A DNA stretch of 38,038 nt, taken from the NCBI GenBank assembly GCA_900155495.1, contig FTLJ01000471.1, positions 1 through 38,038 on the forward strand, in the 5' to 3' direction. This DNA comes from Porogramme epimiltina (Eukaryota; Basidiomycota; Agaricomycetes; Polyporales; Polyporaceae). Numbering within the stretch: position 1 is the first letter of the stretch; each line of letters begins with the position of its first letter. Under the pieces are notes generated by a model. The model had not been told where the DNA came from, ran no database searches, and saw nothing but the letters and a program-made list of their open reading frames with translations. The translations under genes were made by a program, and so were the position numbers. This document shows, one piece after another, positions 10,807 to 31,694 of the stretch.

Positions 10807-11587
10807 CGCCTTTAGAGGAGGATCGTTCACTACAAACTACACTGTGCCTATGACGACACTGACCACTCGTTCTTTTCTTTTCTTTTGTACATGCAATCTA
10901 CGTACGGTATATACATGCGCATTCTCCGAATTCATCGATATCTTACCACGTCTCGGTACTGTAGCATACACATCTCCCTCGTCCATCGTAATCCAACGCG
11001 ATTTCCAACAATTTCCTCTGGGCACTTCATCCTACTCCTACGGGAGCACTGCCTTGGTCGTAGAATGTTCGGTGCGTGTGACGCGCATGAGCAGAGTCAC
11101 CGTGCCCGTCGCGCGAGGTTGCCAGGAACGGTATGCGATCCGCCAGCGCATGCACAGAGCACGACAGCCACGACGAGGGCGAACACGGGAGTAGTGAACA
11201 AGAAGACGAGGACTAGAACAGATGGGCTCATGGGGTCCCTCGCGCCACCCGCAGGCCGCCGCCGACGCGCAGGACGACATCCTATCCCCGCGGGCATTGG
11301 AGAGCTGCTGTATTTTCTCCTGATCGTCCGCTGCTTTTGCGACTGCATCCCTTCTGCGGATTCCACTAGTTTCTCGTGCAGTGATCCCGTGGTAGGTAAG
11401 CCTTGCCCCCTATAGCGCCCCGCATCCGTTCGACCTACAGGTTCAAGTGCGACATTTCATGGTGTTGCCATCTTGGACTAACGGACCTTACGGGAAAACT
11501 CGTTGTGAAATCGTGAAAGGTCTTTACACAACACTCCTTCCGCTATTGTACACGTACACACTGCACGGCGAAACGTTCGTTGGGTCT
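10807..11587. other. convergent intergenic region with a possible minus-strand relic
   Basis: Lies between two convergent genes. Most is untranslated flank. On the minus strand, about 11430 down to 11090, one frame reads SLHEKLVESAEGMQ, another continues DDQEKIQQLSNARGDRM, and the first frame later holds a hydrophobic run (VLVLVFLFTTPVFALVVAVV). This may be a broken tail-anchored or coiled-coil gene, or chance. No promoter or splice structure joins the pieces, so no CDS is called. Confidence 0.35.
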
Positions 11588-12795
11588 CTATTGAGTCTGC
11601 GCACCATATCCACGGATGCCCTCTGCAAAGCTCCATTGTGTGTCCAATTGGATCTGGTCCGAAATGTGCACGCCTGCTGCCGTGACAATCGCGAGTTGGT
11701 ACTGCCAGGACGCATAAATTAGATTCATGTTCGGGGACGCCAGAAAGAATAAGAACTAGGGCAGAGACGGACCTTGTCCAAACTGCGCGCATCACGATAG
11801 TAGAGGACGCGCATGCACTCGTGCAGGAGTTGTTTGGCACTCTCCTCAGAGAGGTCATCCTGCTTCCCATCGACGGCGGCGCGCAGGAGCGGGACGGCGA
11901 TGTAGGCACCGTACCCGGTCGCAATCGAGGGTGCTGAGTAGGTTGTGCCGAGGAGGTCTACATAACCGAGGAATCTGCAGGTACAATGGGCCGTCAGCAC
12001 TAGCCGTGCGTTACGAGACCGTGAAGATGAAGATATGGCTGGGCGTGGTGATCGAGAACTCTGGCGACCGGTTTTGACCTCCTCACCAAGCCGTTATGAT
12101 GATGACTCTCGAAAAAACTCCCAAGGGAAAGAGCGGGGAAGAGGGTGGGTAAGGGAAAACACGCACCGTTTACCGTCACGGAAGCCACCGACGAGGAGAG
12201 AATTCCAGAGAGGGTCAATCTTTGACCGACGGGCGTACATGACGCGGGAAAGGTACTCGTGAACTTCTGCTGGGCCAAGGTCGTGTCCGTCCGCATGCGT
12301 GAATTCATCTGTGACTATCTCGTCGAGGAGTGCTTGGATTGCTTGGAAGTCGGACATGTCGCCGGAAGCACCGATCACGGTGGAGGTCCCGACTGGATGA
12401 AGACGTCGGATGTCCTTGAATCGGGCGAGAGAGCCATACGAAGCTGTGGTTGGTCGGTTAGCAGACAGAGAGGCGGGGGCGAAAGGATACACGCACCGAG
12501 GTTGTCTGCAGCCATCATAATACCATCCTTGAATTGAATGGCGAGAACGGAGGTACCCGTCACAATTGGCTGCCTGGACACGGTTAGGAAAGAGGGCACA
12601 GATTGGAGGGCTGACATACTGCGTGCGCTGTACGCCATCCGCAAAGGTGTCTTTCGTAGCCGGTCGTTGGTGGATGGGATATGTGCCATAAGGATCGAAG
12701 GCATCGTTGCGCTAGAAGACAATGAGGCCACATGCGGTTGACAGGAAGACGCGGAGACATACCGGACGGCCCCAGTTGGTCGGAAAGTGGTCCAT
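11588..12795 (-). CDS. PRE4: 20S proteasome subunit beta-7 (Pre4/PSMB4)
   Basis: Non-catalytic beta subunit of the 20S core particle; its C-terminal arm in the family clamps the two beta rings together. Six exons on the minus strand: 12795-12763, 12711-12620, 12573-12497, 12443-12167, 11974-11773, 11701-11588, giving 264 residues (yeast Pre4 has 266). The propeptide ends in TQQ, and the mature part begins with [19 protein letters not shown], the diagnostic beta-7 start, followed by [16 protein letters not shown]. The body includes [19 protein letters not shown] and [20 protein letters not shown], both typical of PSMB4. The last exon ([14 protein letters not shown] to QTQ-stop) is the C-terminal arm. 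All intron phases are consistent. Its start lies about 395 bp from the beginning of Prp43 homology on the other strand, so the two genes may share a divergent promoter. Confidence 0.95.
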
Positions 12796-13249
12796 GTTTG
12801 CCGGGAGAAATGGAGTTGGCGAAGGCGTGAAGGAGGTGGAGAGCGGAGGGAGAGGCAAAGCGTAGCGAGTCGAGGACGCGTCCACCCCGGACGCGCGTCG
12901 TAGTGGTCCGCGCACGTGATCACCCTCCTCAAGGTCAACGGCAAGCGCCCCCGAGGACTCCCCCGGGGCCAGACTCGTCGCCCCAGTGGTTCGCGTCTGC
13001 CGCCTCCCACGAATATTAATGGGCCAGCCATGACCCACGCAGACGACAACGCGCGCCTCTCGGGGTGCAAACCTAATCTCCCGGCGGCCTGGCTATCGAA
13101 TGGTCTCTCTCGTTAGCGGCTGGTGCACCACTGAAGGCTGAAGCTTCCCTCTGAACTCATCGCCTGAGACGTGGACCAGCACAAAGCCCGTGTCATACGA
13201 TAACCCATACACAAAAGCACTACCACTCGGCAAGTGTACTGACTCTGGC
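12796..13249. promoter_or_regulatory. divergent promoter between PRE4 and the upstream PRP43 copy
   Basis: Bases 12796-13189 separate the PRE4 start (minus strand) from the first Prp43-like codons. A CACGTG E-box at 12913-12918 is followed by AT; another CACGTG at 16772-16777 precedes the second Prp43 copy. An ACGCGT lies near 12876. No CT-rich leader precedes the upstream Prp43 copy, unlike the downstream copy. Bases 13190-13249 are homologous to the first 20 codons of Prp43 but lie before the first in-frame ATG. The regulatory role is inferred from position. Confidence 0.45.
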
Positions 13250-16056
<2,807 letters not shown>

Positions 16057-16936
16057 GTCAAAGGATTTCCGGGCGGGCGGTAGTGCCCCCGGCTCAGCCA
16101 AGACCATTGGCAAATGCGTGCAGCTCCCGTCTCTGTACAATCGGCACTTCGTACCTGTGGGCAGAACCTACTTCAACAGACCCCGACGGACCTCCTTCTG
16201 CCCGTTCGCATTCGCTTGCGCTTCAGTACCTCCATAGCAGGCGGTTCATGTGTTTACTTCTAGGCTACCCCTTCCATCGCGATCGGTCCCTAAACTGCCT
16301 TGTAGGAAATGTGACGTTATATCCGAATCGTGCGACTCCATGTTTTCACGTTACATGTCCCATTTCGTTTGCGCACTCCACATAAATCAATCCATACCAA
16401 TACTTCGCACGACTCGTTGGACCCGGCCACCATCGTGACGCTTTGATTGTATTAGCGTGTACATTCAGCGAACGACTTATTGGTCTCCTGGGGGGCTAGC
16501 GAAACGTTTGTTCAACTATTACAGATTCTGAGAACTTCGCGATGCACCCTTGCACGGTACGAGTACTGCTACAAATGATGTTTTAGTGATACTCGGCGTG
16601 GATTGAGCCCAGGAGTGGGAGCCGGTATACCTTGCAGTCACTCACCTATTATAGATCGACGAGAGACCCTTACCTGGCTGTCGTTATTGCATGTCGTGTT
16701 TAACACGACGAAGTGCGAATCCCCACAACGCGGCGCCATTCTACGGCGGCTGCGGGACCGTGATTATTGTGCACGTGACTGCGCCAGGTTTGCGCCCATT
16801 TTTGGCAAGGCTCATGCTGCAGCCCTGTCTTCAACTTCTTGCTCAACGCGTGCTTGAGCCTTTCTCTCCCACTCCCACCACCTCGCCGTCTTTCCGCCTT
16901 CTGCCATCCTCTCCCATTCGGCATCTGACGGAAGCC
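16057..16936 (+). promoter_or_regulatory. spacer between the two PRP43 copies, with promoter of the downstream copy
   Basis: No gene is seen in this 0.9 kb. The left half is 3' flank of the upstream copy. The right half holds CACGTGAC at about 16772, ACGCGT near 16847, and a CT-rich leader at about 16853-16920 directly before the ATG at 16937. It shows no evident similarity to the region upstream of the first copy beyond the CACGTG core. Confidence 0.5.
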
Positions 16937-19723
<2,787 letters not shown>

Positions 19724-20231
19724 TATTAGATGATCCCTGGACTTTACATATCGTGATGGAACATCTCTACTACTATCGTCGCTCGGTGTTGTTGTAGTGT
19801 AGTAGTCGCCCTGACATACTGCGGTGTCGTCATCCTCCTCGGACATGCTTACGCACTTGTGCGGGTGTAATGTGGCTGAGAATCCACTTTAGTCCGAGCC
19901 ACGTGCATCCCCGGTGGAATTATCTCCCCCCGGTCGGAACGGTGCCGAGTCAGCATATTGGAACATATATGAGCAGAATTGTAGGCTCACACAACGTTGG
20001 TAAGAAACCACGGTCACACACGCAGAGTGAGTTGAGTTTGGTGTCGTTGTACAGCAACACTGACTCAGTTCAACGCAACGATAGTCCGCCGACTAGCCCA
20101 TTCTGGACTACAGTGTGATCCCTGCCGCACCACAGGTTGCTCTAGCTCCGAACCGTTGTATGTGAGAGTCCGGAGCAACTTAGAGAAATTGTCGGGCGTA
20201 TGCTGATGTTTTATGGACCTAGGGCTTCGGC
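19724..20231. other. intergenic region between PRP43 and the F-box gene
   Basis: About 0.5 kb with no open frame of interest. It carries the PRP43 3' flank and a CACGTG near 19900. No repeat or RNA gene is recognised. Confidence 0.5.
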
Positions 20232-21504
20232 ATGGTCTTCCCAGCATGCAGACTCCCTTTGGAGGTCATGTACGAAATCATTGACCATCTAGATGGCGAC
20301 TTCGGGGCACTCTTCAGCTGCGCAGCCACCTGCCGTGCACTGCTGCCTCATTCCCGTGCATTCATCTTTCGGGAGGTCCACCTTCACTGCCAGGTCGGCG
20401 AGGCCTCGTCCTGGTGCTATCCCGACCCGAGGTCGTCCAGCCATTTGCTGCAGACATTCGCCCAGCTCATCCGCCGGAATCCTACCATCGGCTCATATGT
20501 TAGGCGGCTCAAACTCTTTACGGTCTTCCGTGGCTTGGACCATAGGCCGTTCAATAAAACAGACATCGCCGACTTTGCGGTACACCTAACGCGAGTCAAC
20601 GCGCTCACACTAGACAACTTGCGCGTTCGGTCGATGGACGACTTTTTCTCGATTATCGCCTTCCCCAAGTTAGAGACCCTCCATTGCAACTTCATCGCAA
20701 TCAACGCATGGGAACACGACGATCCCTGTACCCCGGAACGGGTGTTTCCACAACTCAAGGAGCTCACTGTTCGCCAGTGCATGATCAACCCAATGCACGT
20801 CGGCGACCCAGAGGCGGGGAACCACCTCGGCTGCGACTCCGTTTTGCCCCTCGAACACCTACAGATAAGCGGGGTCCAGCATGCCACGGAGTGGTATACG
20901 CTCATCGGGATGGGAGGATGGACTTTGCGGCACCTCGACGTAGCTGTCGATGAGGGCAGCACGACTGTGGCACCTCCAAGCGGGAAACCTAGTGCGTACT
21001 CGTTACAGCTAGATGCACTAGATGCACTGACGCTCGGAATATTCATCAACAGCGACGAACATGGCGGTCCTATTCACGATGCTCCAGACTTGTGCCGAGG
21101 TCCGGTTCCTTCGCGTCCGTTACGCGCTCCATAGCGGCGATACCGGAAGGTCCTCGGAGGGCACGTTGCTAGAACACCTCTGCACGTTCTTCGAGGGCGC
21201 GCCGCCCCTGAGTCGCACTCTCGAGCATCTTTCGCTGAACTTGGTCGAGCGCGACGGGGAGATGGTTGGCGTGAGCGAGGCACTCGGGGCGAGGCTGGCG
21301 AGGGTGCTGCTGGATCGTACAAGGTTTCCTTCGTTCCGGAAGCTGACAGTGCGCGTCGAGGTTCAGGCGTGGGTCGCGTCGTTCGGGTGTTGGGTTCTCC
21401 CAAGGAGGCTGGACGATAGCATAGCACGGGGGCGATGGAGCAAGGTATTCGAGGCGTTTGATGTGGACATCGGGATTACGAACAGGGGCGGGTTAGTTAC
21501 GTGA
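20232..21504 (+). CDS. F-box protein
   Basis: Likely substrate adaptor of an SCF ubiquitin ligase. Two exons, 20232-20991 and 21053-21504, give 403 residues. Residues about 8-50 form an F-box (LPLEVMYEIIDHL, then CAATCRALLPHSRAFIFREV), which in the family binds Skp1. The rest alternates short hydrophobic strands with spacing typical of degenerate leucine-rich repeats in basidiomycete F-box proteins (VRRLKLFT, NALTLDNLRV, FPKLETLHCNF, FPQLKELTVRQC, LEHLQISGV, LRHLDVAV, LEHLSLNLVER). Without splicing there is an apparent frameshift near 21060. A 61-nt intron with GTGCGT donor at 20992, CTGACG branch and CAACAG acceptor at 21052 restores the frame (KPTTNMAVLFTMLQ), so the gene is intact. The substrate is unknown. 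Such genes belong to large, fast-evolving families in mushrooms. Confidence 0.85.
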
Positions 21505-23866
21505 CCGATTATGTGGTGTATATACTCGACGGACGGGGTATGTTGGAGTCATCAGACCACAGGCCTTGTATCGTTTTCAGCAGCGACCAACTAATAGGCG
21601 GGACCCGCAACATGTTCTATAACGCTACAAACACCCAATATACACTGCATAGTGTCCGCAGAGCGTACAGAGAGAGCACCTGCCTGGCCATTTCGAGGCT
21701 CAAAAAGATGTTACTAGGGCGCGCCTCGCCATAGCGAACGATCTGCTCGACCCAGTGCACACCGTTCCCCCAAAGACCCACTCTCGACTCCTGCCTTCGA
21801 ATCCACCATGAACGCCGGAGCTAACGGCCGATGACCCACTTCAGGCACCCCCGCACACAAACGTCGGAGGGCATGTGGGGCAATGCATGCATGCTGTTCC
21901 ATATATTCTATCGGCCTCAGCGAAAACGCGAGGCAGAGTCAGCACTGGAATCGGGCTATTACTCTGACAGGGCCACTCGTCGTATTGGAGGCGCGGATTT
22001 GCACAGGTTGATGTTCGACAGTTCAAGGAGTTTTCTTACGCATGCATGCTTGCACGGTACATATTAAGGAATGTCTCTAGTTATCATGTTAGGGTTAGGA
22101 TGATGCACCGCTCCGAGGGCTATTAAGTATAGCGGGGTGAGCAGGAAATCATGGCACAATTTCTGACGTTCATACCGAAGTGAATGGTTTATTGAGCCTT
22201 CAATACCCCCGAAGAGAGCTCCAGACTCATTATTTGTCATTCTCAACCTATGTCCACATATGAGATAATATAGAGAGGATAACGGGCTACCGGATGAAAC
22301 AACCCGCAAGGCACGTCATCTGACTGCTGCTAGAAGGGGCTCTGGTTCATTGAGATGTTGGTGGCTGCTGCGAGATCTCCGATTCCATTACCACCGACAA
22401 GGGAAGAGAGGTGGCGGTGAGATGCCAATGCATCTCCCAATGGAGGCTGTAGTTCTCTGACGGAGCGGGATCGGGGCCAAAGAGGCCGGGATTCATTGGG
22501 CAGCGGGGACGGGGCGACGCGTTTACTTGACGGCGGCGGGTGGCCCCCGGAGTCCGAACGTTGAGGCGCTGCTGGCCGCCCGTTGATGTTTCGACCGGCG
22601 AACCGAAGGAAGCTGTGGAATCTATCAACATAACACGGATGCCCGAGTATGTGATGAACCAACCAGGGGAACCTGGGCTCAGGCGTACGAGCCACAGGGC
22701 GGGTGTGGGCGTTTGTGGGTATGCTTGACAGTGACGTAGTGGCAGAAGGCAGATGGTGGAGAGCTTTGGTAACCGGCGACAGAACGACAGAACGTGGTAG
22801 CCATGGAGAATACGACTATGTTGTTGGCCTAGTAAGGAGGTCCGCGACTTTCGAAAGAACGCTATATTGGAGGCCCAGACGTTAATAGGTTGGCCACAGG
22901 CCAGGCGACTATAAACAGATGTTGAGATGCCTGTATTGCATTGGTCAATGAGCGAATCCGTAGTTGGGATCCATGGACGGTACCGGCGAGAACCCCTGGA
23001 CGATCCGGGGAGGCGGAGCGCAGCGCACTGAGCTGCGAGTATTAATGGACAGTGCTGTCGAGGACCGGAAATAGCGAGTGATATTATCGGCTTCGCGAGC
23101 GGGGTGCCTAGCAAGAAGCAGGATAACGAATGGGCGGCGGCGACGGGGTCGGACTTCATTTTGAGATTCCCACAAGGCAACGGAGTGGAGGCTGTTGCCG
23201 TGTTGCCAACATGGGGATCCGCCGCTGGGATCCGGCGGCGGTCCGTATCAACACGTCCAACTCTGATGGATGGGGTGTTGGGCAGGCAGATCCGGGTGTG
23301 TTATCGGCCGCGCGCACGCGTTCTTCTGCGGCGCGGTGTGCATGGGTCCGTGGCGGTCGTAGGGCGGGGAAGAAGGGGAAGCAGGTGGGCGCGGCAGGGG
23401 GAAGTGCGGAAGAGCGGGCGCATATGGGAGGAGGATGTTCGGGAAAGGCGGGGAGAGCGGGCGGTTGCCAGGATGGGGTGTTGTGTGTTTTGGCCGGGCG
23501 GTGGCCAATGGGGCGGGCTGGGGAGATCAGGACGGGTTGGAATCAGTCGAAGGCTAGCCGGTACGAGCCGTGCCCCTGGCCGTCGCTGCCTGTGGGCGCG
23601 TCTGGGGGCGGAGTGGGACGGACTCTGACGGCCTGGCGGTGGCCGCACCAGGCGCGGTCCGGCTACTCGCCCTCGCCCTCTCCTCGTCCTCGAGCTCGCA
23701 GCACCGCTCCTCGTCCCGGGTTCTCGTCCGCCTTCATGTTCTGACGCTGGGCGTTTTCTCTCCCCCGCAGATACCTTTCCTCTCCTCCCCCGTCCCTTCT
23801 TTTTCGCCGCTAATCCTGGGGGTCTTTTTCTTCCTTCTCGTCCTCGGGTCGTGCCGCGCTCTGACC
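21505..23866. other. 2.4 kb intergenic region
   Basis: No supported gene. The longest minus-strand open frame (22347-23180, 277 codons) has no recognisable domain, no promoter-like leader and a shadow-like composition. The last 500 bases are strongly G-rich (about 23320-23560) and then CT-rich (about 23650-23830); the latter is probably the promoter and leader of the next gene. A small perfect inverted repeat around GGATCC lies near 23214-23240. Confidence 0.5.
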
Positions 23867-26187
23867 ATGGATGTCCTCCGTCGAATATTGGCCGTCTTCC
23901 TCTTCGCCACTTCCTTCCCCCTCCTCTCTTATGCCCAGTCCGTCCACGCCTTCAATTGGGGCTTTGGCAAAGACGTATGTTCCACTTCTTCTCTTTGCGC
24001 GTCGTCCAAGTCCAACCCTCACTTCCCTAGTTTATTCAAACCTCCTTCGCCGAATGCGAGAGCCATGCCATCAATCTCATCCCCCTCAATTCGTCCACGA
24101 CGTATGTCGGCCAGCCTCCGTACTACATGACCGCCTATGCCATTCAAAATACTACCATCGTTTCCCTTCTTGGCGACGATCCAAGCAACCTTTCATGGCA
24201 GGTCCAGCACGCCCGAGGTATGTACTTACCGCTCTTGCCTTTTCGGTTACCCACCCCCAACCCGCGCGCCAAGGCTCTCAGCTGCTCCTTACCGTCGTCG
24301 ACTCCCTCGGTCAGACTGGTGGCTTCACCAACCAGTTCTACAATGTTACCGGTCCGTCCCTATCTTTCCTATCCGTTTGATTTACTCGCCGGTTAAACTC
24401 CTCGCTTGTAGCTGGGCAAGACTCATCTTGTGTGGCTCCGCCGCCCTCGGACCCCGCTGTAGCAACGTCAAATATCACCGCTAGCGCCGTCCTCAATACT
24501 TGTGATCCATGGGGTATCACTATCACTGGTGGCCAGAAGCCCTACAACGTTTCCCTTGCAGCTGTCAATGCGCCCGTCGTCACGAACGTCACCATGGGCC
24601 CTCAGGATGACGTCTTCACGTTCATAGACCGCGCAGACCCGGGTACTCAGATTCTAGGTACGTCTGCCAAACATTTTCGTCCTTCTAGCCACCATCTGAT
24701 ATTCTGTTTCAGCTGCTGTTGTTGACGCGTTAGTGCCATTGCCTTCGCTTGTTTTGCATCCATCGTTGTTCTGACCGTGCCCCCTCCTATATAGCACTGG
24801 TCAGTGGGGCATTTCGACCATCGCTGTGAAGACAGGCGGCCCTACAGATACTACCTGTATCGGCCTCGGGTCAACGTCGAAGACATCTGCTGAGATCAAA
24901 GCTGAAGCGGTCGCCGCTGCCGCCGCTCAAGCAGCCGCTGCGTCCGCCGCGGCCAAAGCAAAGTCCACAGCGACAGCGCTCGGCATTGTATTTGGGCTGA
25001 TTCTTCCCCTCATCCTGGGAGGGGTAGGATTCTGGTGGTGGCGCCGTCGCAAGAACCAGAGACAGAACGCACGACCTCGTCCGTTTGATCCCGGAATGCA
25101 AGAGCGAGGCGTTGGGCGACCCAGCCTCAACCTGGACACGAACGTGGTGCACATCACCAGCCAGGGCCAGCGGACGGCGTCATGGGTTGTCGACTCGCGT
25201 AACGATCCGGTCAACCGCTCCGACAGTCCCACCTCCATCGACATGTCGTCGACCGACCTTAACCAGAGCTCTGACCCGACCCCCTACTTGACGTCGTCCC
25301 ATGTGATGATGCGGAATTCGTCAATCATGCCTTCACCGGCCTCGATGCAACTCCCCCCATCGGCCGTCTCGCGCTCCATATCCATGGCGCGGTCTCCCGT
25401 CACGCCCCCGTCAGCCGCGGCGCTCTCACCCATGACACTCACGCCCAACTCCACGTCGCCCGCCGCAACGCTGACCCCCGGGCAACGGTACCGCAAGGCA
25501 CTGGAGGCGCACGCGGAGGCACAGGCCGCGCGCGCACGCGTGGGTAGCGGCGCGTCAACGACCCTGACTATCGCGCAGGCGAGCGCGGCTATGGTCGCGG
25601 GTCCGTCGAACTCAGGCTCAGCGACGGGCGGGCGGCCGTCGATGCAGCGCTCGCAGTCCGCGGCGGTCATGCGCGCGTTCCCCCAGCAGCCCCTCCCAAG
25701 ACGAGCGGGCTCGTCATTGCGGATGCCGCCGGGGGGCACGATCGACGAGGTCGGGCCGGACATCATCTTCCAGCATCGAGATGGAGGACGCGTTGAGGAG
25801 CTTCCGCCGCCGTACCCCGCTGACGCGTCACCGCGATATCCGGGCACCCCAGCCCCGCCGTTGACGCCGCGCGTAGGCGTAGGCGCGGGCTCGGTGAGGT
25901 CTCCCCTCGTGCCGCTGACGCCGCCTTCAATTTCGTCGTCATCGTCCTCTCCTCCCCAGACACCGCCTGCGTCGACGCCAGTGTCTCCTCAAGCGACGCC
26001 AGTGCCACCGCCACCTCTACACGAGTCACCTACTTCGATGACCCCAGCACAGGAACTCCCGTCGGTGGTTTCTGTTCCAAGGCCGTCGATGTCACCGCGC
26101 CAGAGACCTCCGCTGGGCGCAGGTGTGATACCCAGGCGGCGGAGTGCGGAGGAGCAGTCGCAGGGCTCGGTCACGGATGGATCATAG
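23867..26187 (+). CDS. secreted/cell-surface single-pass membrane glycoprotein, unknown function
   Basis: Type I membrane protein of a layout common in mushrooms: signal peptide, glycosylated ectodomain, one transmembrane helix, long disordered cytosolic tail. Six exons: 23867-23974, 24031-24217, 24274-24351, 24412-24657, 24713-24728, 24795-26187; 675 residues, phases consistent. Signal peptide about 1-22 (LAVFLFATSFPLLSYA). Ectodomain about 23-270 with many N-x-S/T sites (NSS, NTT, NLS, NVT, NIT, NVS) and cysteines in FAECESHA, SSCVAPPP, NTCDPWG and TTCIGLG. An Ala-rich stretch (about 235-270) precedes the membrane helix at about 273-295 (LGIVFGLILPLILGGVGFWWW), followed by RRRKN as stop-transfer. 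The tail is Ser/Pro/Thr-rich with proline motifs such as PPPYP. Exon 5 is only 16 nt. A sensor or wall-anchoring role is plausible by analogy but not shown. Confidence 0.85.
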
Positions 26188-31060
<4,873 letters not shown>

Positions 31061-31694
31061 CGGAGCAGGGACCACTGAACTGGCAGCAGCCGTATGGCGC
31101 GCCGAAGCCCACTGCGCCCAAACCCTCCGCCAAAGTGGTGCAGGCAGTCTCGCAGAGCTCTATAGAGTCTGCTAGAGACTCGGAGTCAGCCTGCTAGCAC
31201 ATCAAATTCTGGGTAGACTGCTACTACGACACTACAACCATCCATAGCTACTGAGGGAATTATTCCCGCCGTGGACTCCCTTCGTCATGCATTCTCATGT
31301 TGCTTCCTTGCTCGCGCCCACTTGCACTTCGTGATTCCTTTGTGCTGTGCTGGACCCCTTACAATATAGCGTATTGTCCTTATGTCCATTGTATTCTACA
31401 TACCGTTGTATCAACCGAGCATTATATTCGTCCTGAAGACACTCTAAGACTAGTGTGAGTCAACGGTGGATTCCTGGCACATCGCCTTTGTCGGGCGACC
31501 AATGTGGCAGCTGCATGGGCGCCACCCATAGTAAGCGTGACCGTGGACGCGTCGCGACGCGTCTTGCCGCTCGACCACCCAATTATCCGCGCTTGCCGGG
31601 GACACATTCTGTTTTGGCATTCGTCCCCATCTTCTATTGCTACCTTCGTGGCTTGCCAGCGTAGCTCGACGACTACGGACTGCCCGTATTGGAG
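31061..31694. other. intergenic region between KDM4 and NBS1
   Basis: About 0.6 kb. The left part is KDM4 3' flank, becoming AT-richer around 31200-31440. The right part is the NBS1 upstream region with CCAAT at about 31499 and a palindromic pair of ACGCGT boxes at 31547-31562, annotated separately. No gene is seen. Confidence 0.55.
31547..31562. promoter_or_regulatory. palindromic double MluI cell-cycle box upstream of NBS1
   Basis: Bases 31547-31562 are a perfect 16-bp palindrome made of two ACGCGT hexamers separated by CGCG. ACGCGT is the core bound by MBF (Mbp1-Swi6) in fungi and drives G1/S expression of DNA replication and repair genes. It is 133 bp upstream of the NBS1 ATG, a suitable place for such a gene. 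Single ACGCGT hexamers occur elsewhere in this GC-rich window, but no other closely spaced symmetric pair was noticed. Factor binding is inferred. Confidence 0.5.

Noticed and set aside
21061..21504. Separate small gene starting at the Met of MAVLFTMLQ
   Set aside because: It is the second exon of the F-box gene; the 61-nt intron restores the frame precisely.
22347..23180. 277-codon minus-strand open frame
   Set aside because: No domain, no start context or promoter tract, no plausible introns, and composition like random intergenic translation.
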